In this document: piece by piece, positions 1 through 10,425 of the stretch
Layout of the letters: each line of letters begins with the position of its first letter
Position numbering within the stretch: position 1 is the stretch's first letter
DNA from: Tachypleus tridentatus
Lineage: Eukaryota > Arthropoda > Merostomata > Xiphosura > Limulidae
Direction: 5' to 3'
DNA length: 64,000 bases
Assembly: GCF_004210375.1 (NCBI RefSeq)
Contig: NC_134833.1
Span: 46,556,782 to 46,620,781, forward strand
The notes under the pieces: generated by a model
What the model saw: only the letters and a program-made list of their open reading frames with translations
What the model was told of the DNA's origin: nothing
Database searches by the model: none
Position numbers and translations under genes: made by a program

Positions 1-330
1 TTAATAACCTTATTCACAACTGAAAATAGTTATCAGAAATTTTCAGTAAAATTTCTTTACTTTTAATTTCTTTATATTTATTTAATACATTCTATAAATT
101 TATCACAGAATATTTAATAATTTTATTTAAAGTTTCTTTATTAAATCGATTTATTAATAATTTTATATCAATGTTTCAGCACTAATAATAAAACATTGTA
201 ATTTATTACACATTTGACAAAATCTAAATAATATTAAAGTTATAATACTTATAACAGAAGGGTATTGTTCATTGCTATTAAAAGAGAGTAAACTATATAT
301 TGGAAAGGCAAAATATTTTCTTTTATCAAA
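1..330. other. AT-rich flank, no feature seen
   Basis: This stretch is very AT-rich with short homopolymers. I see no coding frame, SINE or transposon end before the Tc1-type terminus at about 333. Confidence 0.5.
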
Positions 331-332
331 AA

Positions 333-1494
333 TATACTCTTCAAAACAAGAAACGCAAAAGGGATATTTTTGTTATTTTAAAGAGAAATATATGTAATAA
401 CGTTACAAGCTCAGAGTATGTGATGTTACACGTGTTAAGGCACTGATTGTCAGACCAAAATGACAATAAAAGTTGTACACTTTGAAAACGGAGGAAAACA
501 TCGGCTTTTTCGCCAAAACGCATGCGTGTCCCATAAATTTGTTTGAGAGATCTGCATGTTCTGCAAATGCAACATGTGCAAAATCCCTATAAAAGTGACG
601 GGTTCTCGGTTTCCATAGCTCAGTGTTAAGCCACCGACACGCAATACAGTTACGCCAAGACTGACTGAAGCACAACGCAACAATGCCATTGGTCGATTGA
701 AAGCAGGCGAATCTCGATCAGATGTTGCCAGAGCTGTGAATGTCCACCCAAGCACCATCACAAGACTATGGAATCGTCACCAACAACATGGATCAACTCG
801 TGACCGTCCACGATCTGGCAGACCTCGTGTGACCACGCCCGCACAAGATCGCAACATCCGGTTACGTCACCTTCGGGATAGGACCACCACTGCGACGTCT
901 ACTGCCTCAACCATACCAGGGCTGCGTAAAATTTCCGATCAGACCTACGCAACCGTCTACGAGATTCTTAGGCCCCATGTGCAACCCATCATGGTGAACG
1001 TCAACGACGTTTTTCAACATGACAACGCCCGTCCTCACACAGCCCGACTCACCACTGTCTTCTTGAGACACCACAACATCAACGTTCTTCCCTGGCCCTC
1101 CAGATCACCAGATTTAAACCCCATCGAACATCTTTGGAAAGAGTTGGAGCGACGTCTGCGACGGCGACAACCTCAACTGCAGACTCTACCTTAGCTTGCA
1201 GCAGCTTTGCAGGCTGAGTGGACAGCCATTCCACAGGATGTGATTCGTCATCTCATCGCTTCTATGGGCAGGAGATGCCAAGCAGTTATTGATGCTCACG
1301 GGGGGCACACTCGTTATTGACGTTGAGTGACGTTAAACTTCACCTAGTGAACGTGGACTTCGCCTTTGCAGACTTTGGATGTTCAGCAGTGAATGTGCAA
1401 AGTTTCACACATGTCATACAGAACTACCCGGAATAAACTTGTTAACAATTTATCTCATATTTTGCCTTTTGTGTTTCTTTTTTTGAAGAGTATA
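333..1494 (+). mobile_element. Tc1/mariner-type DNA transposon, internally deleted
   Basis: Inverted ends flank a decayed transposase. The left end reads TATACTCTTCAAAACAAG and continues with AAACGCAAAAGG. The reverse complement of the right end (to 1494) reads TATACTCTTCAAAAAAAG then AAACACAAAAGG, so about 30 bp match with a few differences. Both ends lie in TA dinucleotides, as expected for Tc1/mariner elements. At about 1.16 kb it is shorter than a usual 1.6 kb element because the middle of the transposase is missing. It is a dead, non-autonomous copy. Confidence 0.85.
652..1320 (+). pseudogene. Tc1-type transposase pseudogene
   Basis: The reading frame begins with the helix-turn-helix region typical of Tc1 transposases (LTEAQR, then VARAVNVHPSTITRLWNRH, then RPRSGRPRVT). 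It later contains HDNARPHTAR around the second catalytic Asp and SPDLNPIEHLW with the catalytic Glu. The segment that should carry the first catalytic Asp is absent: the frame jumps from the N-terminal region to just before the second Asp. The expected ATG is ACG at 652-654, followed by PRLTEA. A TAG at 1192-1194 interrupts the frame. Past it, the same frame runs on to VIDAHGGHTRY and a TGA at 1318-1320, a normal family C-terminus. It encodes no working enzyme. Confidence 0.88.
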
Positions 1495-1880
1495 TTTAGA
1501 TTAACATTATTATCGGTTATTTTAGTTTATAAATCTAAATAGTATGCTTCCATATTGATATTGAAATATTTTCAGTTTCTAATTCTACCAGATAAATAGA
1601 ACATTAGTTATTTAAGGAATATTAATACTAATTAAATAATCTATTTTTCCTTATCTTATATTTTTATGTGAGACTGGAAAACAGAGGTAATGCTGATAGA
1701 CGATGTATCCTCACCACAATGTGGGTCCTACCTTTTCAGTTGCCTTCAATACCTAGGTTACAAATTTATATTCCACATTACAGCCTATATCTTGAGATCC
1801 TTTCACATAGTGCAGCGTTCTTTCATTTTTAATTTTGTTTCTATCTGTTTTTTTGTTATAACAAACTAACAAAAGTCAAC
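1495..1880. other. Unannotated AT-rich spacer
   Basis: I see no coding frame or repeat here that I can name. Confidence 0.4.
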
Positions 1881-1990
1881 ACGCTGATGGTACAGGGGTA
1901 AGTCTACGGACTTAGAACGCTAAAATGAGGGGTTCGATTCCCCTTGGTGGGCTTAGCAGATAGCACGATGTGGCTATGCTATAATAAAAA
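1881..1990 (+). mobile_element. SINE B (tRNA-headed SINE)
   Basis: A tRNA-like head has the Pol III B-box core GGGGTTCGATTCCCC at 1929-1943. It is followed by the family tail GCAGATAGC, CGATGTGGCT and ATGCTATAA. The same arrangement recurs at 16.9, 27.6 and 29.8-30.0 kb. No clear target-site duplication is visible at this copy. Confidence 0.75.
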
Positions 1991-4145
1991 CTCGCATACA
2001 ACATTAGTCAAATATTTATATTTGCTGTTTTTAAGACAGTCTTTCCTTTTGATTTTGTTTTATTTTACTTAACTCTCAGTATTCATATTATCTATCTATC
2101 CATTTATATTTATATATATATATATACACACAACATTTTTACCTATACTTTATTGAAACTAACATGATAGAAACAATAAATTAAAACTGCTCACAGTGAG
2201 TCAGCTGTAAGTTTCCGACTTACAATAGTAAATTCCGAGACTGAAGTTGTAGGTTTGCGCTATAAATCTTAATGATCGTATAAACTACTTATACTTATAT
2301 ACTTATATAAGCACATGCTCACCACATGCAATGTGACCGCTATCCTGACATTGTGATTAAAAGAATGTGTTTAATTTTTAAAAAATCTTGAGTTTCCTAG
2401 TGTCTACAACAAATGGCATCACCTTTGTTATAATTGATTTATTAAAACTTTAATGCTGATAATTCAATTAGATATGTGGTTGCTTTGTTTCTGAACAAAA
2501 TTTATATAAGGTCATTCAGTCGTTCTCATAAAAAAGAGTGCCAGTGTTTTTTTGATACCCTAAATAGAAGCTTAACATAACCGTAACACTCTTTCAATGA
2601 CCATGAAGAAACGCATTGTTTAGACACAAACACGGACAAAACGTGGACAGCGTAGAAAGAACTTCAGCAAAACTGACGCTCTCTCAGACAAAGCAGTTAA
2701 ATCACTATGGCGACGAGCTTTTCAAAGAGAACAGCGGTAAACTTCCTGTAAGAAAAAATACAACGGAAGTGCTGGCACAATTGTGTGTAGGGCTAAAAGC
2801 TTATCCATTGAAATTATTTCCTATATCTCTGTAACGTGGATATAACAGTGCAATGCGATTTCTACAGTATTTGAAGAGGATGGTTCTAATCAAAAGAAAT
2901 GTTTCAACAGAAGGATGTGGTAACTCTTCATCTGGATGCCCATGTAAAGATTATTATATTAGAGATGTTTGATTGCACTGAAGTTATTTATAACGATATC
3001 TGTAAATACATTAAGTAGATAAATAAAATCAAGTTTTAGTTTGTTTCGTACGAAACAAGATTAAATAAACCAAGTTGATCATAAAAAGGAAGTTGTGTTT
3101 GTAATCTAAAATAAACATTTCAGGTATATAATAATATATTTTGAATTTTCAGAATAGGATTAAAAGTATATTGTAATGTACCATTTTATGTTTATTTTAC
3201 ATTAATATACGCTTAAAAACAGGAAATAACTTAAGCGTAAAAGGACTCAGTGTTTAATATTCTATAGCATTTGAAATACCATAGTACTTTATGTCTTTAA
3301 ACACAGATATCCTCTATTAAATTTAATCTGGAAGATAAAAACACATGTGCATTGATATACCTGTCATCAATTTACTGGTGTGTGAGAAATTTTAAAACAG
3401 CACAACACTGCAAAAAGAAACTATTAATTTTTGGGCTCTTAGAAAACAATAACTAACAAGATAAACTCGTTATTTCATTTGTGTATCCGAACATTTCAGT
3501 TGTTGATAAATAAAAACAAAATAAACCTTCTGAGCTTAATAAACTTTAAAATAAAACAGAAACTCTAGTATTTACTTTTCTTTAAACTTTGCAAAATGTT
3601 TAACCGAGACTGAATATATTTATCAGTACAGGTTAATTAGTAGTTTTAATCTGATGATTACATTGAACAATTATTATACATCATGTTCTTAACAAAGTTA
3701 GTGACTGTTTATGTATTACTCCTTGTTAGTGTATACCTCTGAATTATTTTTTATTTGACAAATCTATTTAAAATTCATTAAAACTGAGTTATTATCGATT
3801 GCGTTCGTAAATTTCTAAAATAAACGAAAACTCAGCAACGATGGATACAACTTTAAAGTAATTAAAAATAACAAAATATTTGTATTTCCAACAATAAAAT
3901 TTAATATGAGTAAAAATAAATTTGAAATGAGGTTTGGAGTCAGATGAAATATGTTAATCAGGTATATTGAGATTTTTAGGAGAATAGTTTGCACCAGCTT
4001 TCGCGATATAACTCTACTTTAAAATAATAATAATACCGTGAGCAGTAGCCCTCGACTGAGTTTAGGACTAACAAACGTTCCCTGGTGGGACAAGCATTAA
4101 ATCTTCGACAAATATTGAACAGATAAGACCATTTAAAATTTTATG
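1991..4145. other. Long non-coding stretch with a TA/CA microsatellite
   Basis: A short (TA)n(CA)n tract lies at about 2111-2132. A 72-codon frame at 2616-2834 begins with an alternative start, matches no family I know and has no splice or codon signal to support it. The remainder is plain AT-rich DNA with no recognisable repeat. Confidence 0.4.
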
Positions 4146-4157
4146 AACATTGAACTT

Positions 4158-4432
4158 AGGCCTTGGCTTGGCCAAGTGATTAAGGAGCTACACTCGTAAC
4201 CCGAGAGTTGGGGATTCGAATCTCTGTCACAGCAAACATGCTTACTCTTTCAGCCTTGGGATAGTTACATTATGACGTTCAATCTCACTATTCCTTGATA
4301 AAAGAGTAGCTTAAGAGTTGGCGGTGGGTGGTGATGACAAGCTGCCTTTCTTTCTGTCTTATACTACTAAATTAGTAACGGCTAGCTCAAACAGCTCTCT
4401 TGTGGCTTTTAGCGAAATCCAAAAACAAACAA
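4158..4432 (+). mobile_element. SINE A, full length, with TSD
   Basis: The tRNA-like head carries an A-box-like TTGGCCAAGTGATTAAGG and a B-box GGATTCGAATCTC. The conserved body follows (AAAGAGTAGC, GAGTTGGCGGTGGGTGGTGA, TAGTAACGGCTAG). The copy is bounded by a 12-bp duplication, AACATTGAACTT at 4146-4157 and AACATTCAACTT at 4433-4444 (one mismatch). This supports retroposition of a unit of about 275 bp. Confidence 0.9.
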
Positions 4433-4444
4433 AACATTCAACTT

Positions 4445-5857
4445 TTAGCACTTGGTTTCAGTTTAGCAAAACATTTTGTGTGTGTATATATATATAGCTT
4501 AGTTTAAGTTTTCTTTAAATTTATCAGAAAAAATATTTTAAATATGGACAATATTACATTTTATTTGTTGTTGGTTAAAACTTTGACAGAAGTAACGTCT
4601 TGATAGTATGCAGTTTTTTCTAATCGATATAATTATATTGTGGTAATTTGCCTTTGAGGGAAATGGGAGTTTTGTACAGGTGCCAAAGATAATTACTGTA
4701 ATTATTTAATGTAAATAAATGGTGGTAAATAAACGCTCTTGCACTGGAAAATAATTTGTCCTAAGTACCGCTTGTTTGGGCTAATCTATAATTAGACTAA
4801 AATGTCAAGTGTGAAGAAAAACATTATCCTAGAAATTTCTTAAAACTATTCTTTTATAAAGTTTTAAGATATATATTGACACGTGGCAGACAAAAACATG
4901 ATTAAATTTGACTTTTTGAAATATGAGCTTTTTGTATGAAAAGGAAAATAAAACAATATTGTTACAAAGTTATTAATATGACTCGTTTTAAGTGCGAAAC
5001 AATACAGTATTAACTTTAACAAACATGTAACTATGCATAAGAGCATATCACAGCTCTTAGGTCGGTATACGACAATATTTTGATTATATGTTTTTGCAAT
5101 GAGTTGATCATAATAATAATACCATAAGTCATATAACGATATCTTAAAACCATCTTACCCTAGGAATGAAATCACCTTAGACTCTCTGAAAATGGTAAAA
5201 TGTATTAAGAAAAATTCGCAAACGATACAAACTTATTCGAAGGTATAATATATTGCTATATAAATCTTTCGCTCAAAAACTTGCTTTTTTTCTCTCCATT
5301 TTATATTTATCTCTCATCAATTCGAAACTGGAGATTTGTAAAAAATACATACAAGTATCAGTGGGAAATATTTTCCAAGTTTCGATGGACACCATCCAGA
5401 ACAGATGATGCTCTTAATATATTCATAGTCTTTATATGCAAATCTAAAAGTAAGGAAAGAATATTGAATATATTTTAAGAACGTTTTTGTTTAAAATTTA
5501 CTAAATAAAGCTTATGACTTTTAATGTACGTTTGACGAAAATTTATTCCCGAAAAGCAAATGATGATATAATTAGTTTAAATGTGAGATTTTCTTTACAA
5601 CCACCTTGTAATTTTTAATTGTACGGAGTATGCCTACCATCGACATTTGGTCCACATATCTTAGTTAACACACTCTATGCATTTAATAAACAAAATGTGT
5701 ATAAAGAACATATTTCAAACACCACATCGTAACCCGTACCCTGAAGATCCTTTCAAATTATGCAGCGTCTTCAATTTAATTTTTGGTTAAATCTGTTTTG
5801 ATCTTTAATATGTATATATTTATTTAAATATATAGCTTTATGAAGCCAAAGAGTTAC
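4445..5857. other. Unannotated AT-rich stretch
   Basis: There is a short (GT)n(AT)n tract near 4480-4496. The two open frames of 60-65 codons are AT-rich and match nothing I recognise. I see no repeat family or exon signal. Confidence 0.4.
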
Positions 5858-7045
5858 CGTACCTTGCAAAAGTATTCACGCCTGCCAATAATGCTACATA
5901 TTGATGAAATAAATGATATAAACAATTTTGTTATAAACTAGTTTTTATTCAAAACTCTAATGATCAAATTTAAAAATGTTATGTGTGAATATTTATTTGG
6001 AATTAAACACAAAGCTACACAATGTGCTATTTGTGATCTACCAACAACGGGTATCAAAACCGTGTCACCGTAGAGCATGTATGAAGGAGGTTAAAGAAAT
6101 TATATATGAGATGAAATTTAATGATTGCATAAGTAAATTCCCTAAGTCAGTTCTTAGTGGAAGCACATTTTGGTAGCATATTCAGCTATGAATTTTTCTG
6201 GATAGGTCTCTATCAGCCTTACATAATAGTGTGGTGTAATTTTTACCCATTCTTCTAGGTAAAATCGCTCCAATTGTGACAAGTTCATTGAGCATAGCTA
6301 ATAATCTACAATCTTCAAGTCTCGCCATAAAGTTTGTATTGGATTCAAATCAATACTTTAACTGCACAACTCCAGGACATTTACTTTCTTCTTTTGAAAC
6401 CACTTCATTGTTTGGTCTTGTGCTTGGGGTCATGTTCTATTGAAATGTGAATTTTCGACCCAGTTTTAGATTCTTAGCTGACTCAAGTAGGTTTTCTTCT
6501 AAGATTCGCCGGTACTTTCTACCATTCATCTTGGCCTCAATTGTAACAAGTTTCCCAGTTCCTGATAATAAGAAGTATCCTCATAACATGATGCTACCAC
6601 ACTGGACATTTGGGATAGCGTTGACCGGGTGATGTCTGTACCAGACGCAATGCTTTTAATTTAGAGCAAACTCCTTACATGCTTCAAACGATTCTTTAAC
6701 AGTAACGGCTCTGTCTTGCCAACGTAGGCCACCGTTCTGTATATTTGCAGATTATTATATTGTATATAGGTGAGAAACTCATATCTAAAGCATCGAGCCT
6801 TGTAAATTTTGAAAAGTCACTGTTGGCTTCATAACATTCCTCTCTGCATATTCCTCCTCCAAATAACATAGTTCTTCGCCGTACTCAAAGGGATAATTAG
6901 CGACTTTGAAATTTTCTTGTAACCTTTTCCTAACGTGTATTCTCTATCTCTTTACCCCTGATTTATTTGTACAGCTTCTTGGTCTTTCTGGTTGGTTTGT
7001 TGTATGATTATACGAGTTGTGGCTTGAAGCTAAGTTAAACTACTT
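5858..7045 (-). mobile_element. Tc1-like transposon copy 1 (CTTGCAAAAG end family)
   Basis: The end at about 5858-5880 reads ACCTTGCAAAAGTATTCACG, the same terminus as the copies at 7.66 and 62.9 kb. Read on the minus strand, the interior gives decayed transposase pieces in order: TNQPERPRSC near 7000, PTVTFQNLQGS near 6820, a stretch like KTEPLLLKNRLKHVR near 6690, CGSIML near 6590, EAKMNGRKYRRILEENLL near 6530, and GKNYTTIM near 6235. Stops and frameshifts are frequent. The distal (right) inverted repeat is not recognisable, so this end is truncated near 7045. A SINE C fragment sits inside. Confidence 0.8.
5999..6075 (-). mobile_element. SINE C fragment inside Tc1 copy 1
   Basis: Read on the minus strand this shows the family C pattern: ACGGGTATC in plus orientation, the reverse of the B-box region, next to CACAAAGCTACACAATG, the reverse of the common tail. 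The tRNA-like head beyond the B-box is degraded or missing. Confidence 0.65.
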
Positions 7046-7655
7046 TGATTACACACACACGCAGAAACATAAGCTGTTTCGCAATAATTACTGTATATTG
7101 AAGGAAAAAATAAAATGAATATAACATGCTATAAGTTGTTAAACACTAATAAGATCATAATTCTGTTTTTACTTAATGATAAACTGTATTACATGTGTAT
7201 CCAGTGTAATATATTATGTGACAAAATGTAGTAAACACGCATATGTTTTATTAGACATTGCCTTTATGTTACCTGATCTTTGTGTTTCATTAGGCACTAG
7301 GCGTTAAGGATTGCAAATAATAAACAGTAGTGCATAGCACTTACAGTTTATGGTTCTCTAAACACTGAACGATAACAAATGTACGCTTTATTTACCGAAA
7401 GCTAGGTCTATGGTATTTTCTGTATTTTTCTAGACGCTTAGCAGTAGGAGCACATATAATTTCTGTAGACGCTTAAAAGTAGGAGCCCATTTAATTTCTC
7501 TGTTTCTCTAGACGCTTGATAAATGCAAATTCTGTTTTTGGTTTTTAAAGCTGTGCTTTAGTAGTTGTACAGTCTGTTTTAGTTATGTAATGTAATGGAA
7601 GAAAAAGTAATTGACTCTGCCATTTTTACTTCATATTCTTATAATTATCGTATGT
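7046..7655. other. Unannotated spacer between two Tc1 copies
   Basis: A short (AC)n tract lies at 7052-7063. An imperfect tandem motif repeats around 7430-7515 (TCTAGACGCTTA, GTAGACGCTTAA, TCTAGACGCTTG), about three diverged units. No coding signal is visible. Confidence 0.4.
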
Positions 7656-7675
7656 ATACACAATTCCTTACAAAA

Positions 7676-7953
7676 TACGGCCCAGCATGGCCAAGCGCGT
7701 TAAAGCGTACGACTCGTAATCAGAGGGTCGCGGGTTCGAATCCCAGTCGCACCAAACATGCTCGCCCTTTCAGCCGTGGGAGCGTTATAATGTGACGGTC
7801 AATCCCACTGTTCGTTGGTAAAAGAGTAGCTCAAGAGTTGGCGGTGGGTGGTGATGAGTAGCTGCCTTCCCTCTAGTCTTACACTGCTAAATTAAGGACG
7901 GCTAGCACAGATAGCCCTCGAGTAGCTTTGTGCGAAATTCAAAAACAAACAAA
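7676..7953 (+). mobile_element. SINE A inserted in a Tc1 terminal repeat, 15-bp TSD
   Basis: This is one of the best preserved copies. It has A-box TGGCCAAGCGCGTTAAAGCG, B-box GGGTTCGAATCCCAG, body TAGCTCAAGAGTTGGCGG, tail GCACAGATAGCCCTCG, and an AC-rich end (CAAAAACAAACAAA). It is flanked by a perfect 15-bp duplication CAATTCCTTACAAAA (7661-7675 and 7954-7968), which is part of the Tc1 terminus. The SINE therefore landed after the transposon. Confidence 0.95.
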
Positions 7954-8119
7954 CAATTCCTTACAAAAGTATTCACCCCCCTGCAAAGTTTCCACATTTT
8001 GTTGCCTTTTGAGTATGTAATCACGAAACTTTATATTTAAAATCTACCTACTATATTTCAAACTGAGAAAGGTTAACAAACTCTGATATTATGAAAATAA
8101 ATTAGATTTTCAAAGAAAA

Positions 8120-8394
8120 TTTGTTTTGTTTGTTTTGAATTTCGCGCCAAGCTACACAAGGGCTATCTGCGCTAGTTGTCTCTAATTTAGCTGTGTGAGA
8201 CTAGAGGGAAGGCAGCTAGTCATCACCACCTACCGCCAAATTTTGGATTACTTTTTTACCAAATAACAGTGGAATTGAGCGTCATATTATAATGCTCCAC
8301 AACTGAAAAAATAAGCATGTTTAGTGGGAGGATAATTCGAATCCACTATCTTCAGATCTTGAGTCAAGTGACCAATTACTTGGCTTTGCCGAGC
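8120..8394 (-). mobile_element. SINE A nested in Tc1 copy 2, with TSD
   Basis: It is a reverse-oriented full-length copy: GAATTTCGCGCCAAGC (reverse of the tail), then the body, then the reversed B-box region GGATAATTCGAATCC. A 9-bp duplication CAAAGAAAA flanks it at 8111-8119 and 8395-8403. It is more diverged than the copy 170 bp upstream and was probably inserted earlier. Confidence 0.9.
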
Positions 8395-8487
8395 CAAAGA
8401 AAAATAGAATAATCTTAATTGCATATGTATTCAACCGCTTTTTTACAGCAACCCTAAATTAATTCAGGTGCAAAATATTAGTTTGGC

Positions 8488-9480
8488 ATGTCATACAATT
8501 TGTGTAATGGTACTGTCTGTTCAAGCCACAAATCACATAGTAATATTACAAACCAACCCGTAAAGACCAAGGAGCTTTCAAATAAGTCAGAGATAAAGTG
8601 GAAAAGAGTCACAGATCAGGAGAAGATTACAATGAATTTAAAAGTCTCCGATTATTTATTTGTATATAATGAGATCATTTATTTAAGAAGGAAACTGAAT
8701 AGAGATGCCACTGTGAAGCAAGCAGTGACTCTGAAAGATTTGCAAAGTCCCACGTATAAAATGGGAGTCAGTGTTCATATATCGAAAACATCCCTGTTTC
8801 TATACAAAAATAAAATATATGGGCAAGTGGATAGAAAGAAGCCATAACTTAAAAAGAATTACAATAGATCTTGTACAAAATTTGCGACAAAGCACGTAAA
8901 TGAAAACACGTGTCAGAGGTTTTCTTCTCAGACGAGACAAAAATTGATTTTTTGTTCTAAATTCAAAACGTTGCTCGCTAGCCCAACACAACGCATTACG
9001 TAGTCAACACCATTCCGAGTGTTAATATAATGGTGACAACATTATGTTATGGGGATGCTTCTCATCAGCAAATACTGAGAAGTTTGTCATAACTGAGAGA
9101 AAGGTGAATAGTACAAATTACAGACCAATCTTAGGAGAAAACCTCCTTGAATGAGCCAGGAATCTAAAACTGGATCGAAAATTCACATTTCCATAGGCCA
9201 TGATCCAAAAGACAAAGCCAAAGCCACATTGTAGTGGTTTCAAAAGAAGAAAGTGAATGTCCTGGAGTAGCGCAGTCAAAGTTTGGACTTGAATTCAATA
9301 AAAACTTTATGGCGAGACTTGGAGGTTATTATATTTCATCAAAGATCCCCAGTGAAATTGTCATAATTTGAGTGATTTTACAAGGAATAATGGGCAAACA
9401 TTACACTATTCCTTTGTGTAAAACTGGTAGAGACCTATCCAGAACGATTCATAGCTATAACTGCTGCTAAAATGTGCTTC
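8488..9480 (+). pseudogene. Tc1-like transposase pseudogene (copy 2)
   Basis: The first open part includes KTKELSNKSEIKW, VTLKDLQSPTYKMGVSVH and YGQVDRKKP, the usual order of the DNA-binding half of these transposases. Downstream, in shifting frames, are pieces matching the catalytic half: QHYVMGML near 9040 and, near 9390-9450, NITLFLCVKLVETYPERFI, a typical C-terminal region. Many stops and frameshifts separate them and no intact catalytic triad can be read. It is inactive and can be compared with the copies at 5858 and 62934. Confidence 0.8.
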
Positions 9481-9710
9481 TACTATGTACTGACTTAGAG
9501 AGCTTAATTCTTATGTGATCAACAAATCTCTTTTTGTATATTTTATTTGCAAGTCTTTCCGACATTCAACGTTTTCCATACATAACATGTTAAGTTTGAT
9601 CTTTAGAGTTTTGACTAAAAACAAGTTTATTAAAAATTATTTACATTATTTGTATTTCATCCAAACTAGACATTATTGGTACGGAGTTAATAGTTTTGCA
9701 AGGCGCTGTA

Positions 9711-10339
9711 CACTTTCACCCATACACATACGTTTATTTCTGTATGTGTGTAAGAAGATAGGTAAAGTTAATTTATTATCAAGCAAGCCAGTACACAAAG
9801 GGCTAGCAATGACCTATTTACCACAAGTATTGTACCTAATCATTTTAGAATTTTATGTTCTTAGGCTTATCGCTGAGTCACCAGCAAAAGTGAAGGAGAA
9901 AGAGAAAGAAAAAGGAAAGTTGAAAACAAAAAAGGCTATGAACTAATAGATTTGTTTGATATTTTGTAATTATAATAGTTTTACTACGTATATTTTGAAT
10001 TCAATAAAACAGAATAATTGTAGATTATTAGCAAGGGAGACGTAACTGAATATTTTAGCACTGTCATGAATACATGATCTGTCTCTTTAAATTTTACATT
10101 GAGATAATAATAAATACAAAGCCTATGAATACGCCGCCAGCCAAATAGAAGGTTTTCTGTGCATAGTCGTATATGTTTTATTTCTATTTCCTTCGAGCTA
10201 TGTAAAACACTTCAATGTGTATGGGATGACAAATGTGTTCGATTCCCAGCTAATTCAAAGCTCCCTAGAGGAATGCTGTTAAGGAAAGTTAGTCTTAACT
10301 ACCTTTATGTGAGGTGTTTGTGATTTGTGTTTGTTACAG
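9711..10339. other. Unannotated stretch with a purine-rich tract
   Basis: A strongly purine-rich run lies at about 9890-9935. The 143-codon frame at 9515-9946 starts inside the Tc1 3' end and runs into this tract, so it is not a gene. Confidence 0.4.
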
Positions 10340-10425
10340 TGAATGTAGCTTCCCTACCTTTGAGCCGCAATGGAGCTGTCATCACTCCAGTCTTCAGGAA
10401 TGATGGTTTTTGTTGGAGATTCTGA
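10340..10425 (+). other. Weak candidate for a terminal coding exon
   Basis: A T/G-rich tract followed by TTGTTACAG (to 10339) looks like a splice acceptor. After it, a short open frame reads NVASLPLSRNGAVITP and ends FCWRF at a TGA (10423-10425). The composition is less AT-rich than its surroundings. There is no matching upstream exon and no homology I recognise, so this may be chance. It lies upstream of the signal-peptide exon and would belong to another transcript. Confidence 0.15.

Larger units (their letters stand above)
7659..9708 (+). mobile_element. Tc1-like transposon copy 2, with two nested SINEs
   Basis: The left end is split by a SINE: CAATTCCTTACAAAA lies at 7661-7675 and again at 7954-7968, where it continues as GTATTCACCCCCCTGC. 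The right end, reverse-complemented, reads CAGCGCCTTGCAAAA and finishes at 9708, followed by TA at 9709-9710. Without the two SINE A insertions (7676-7953 and 8120-8394) it is close to 1.5 kb, normal for the superfamily. The minus-strand copy at 5.9-7.0 kb and the partial copy at 62.9-64.0 kb align with it piece by piece. Confidence 0.85.

Noticed and set aside
2616-2834. 72-codon open frame
   Set aside because: It uses an alternative start, shows no recognised motif and overlaps another frame open over part of the same span.
7676-7750. Possible true tRNA gene (A-box, B-box, CCA-like end)
   Set aside because: The acceptor arms do not pair well, the same head occurs at 13 other sites in the window, and it is always followed by the SINE body. 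It is a SINE head.
9515-9946. 143-codon open frame as a gene
   Set aside because: Its first half is the 3' end of Tc1 copy 2 and its last part is a purine-rich tract.
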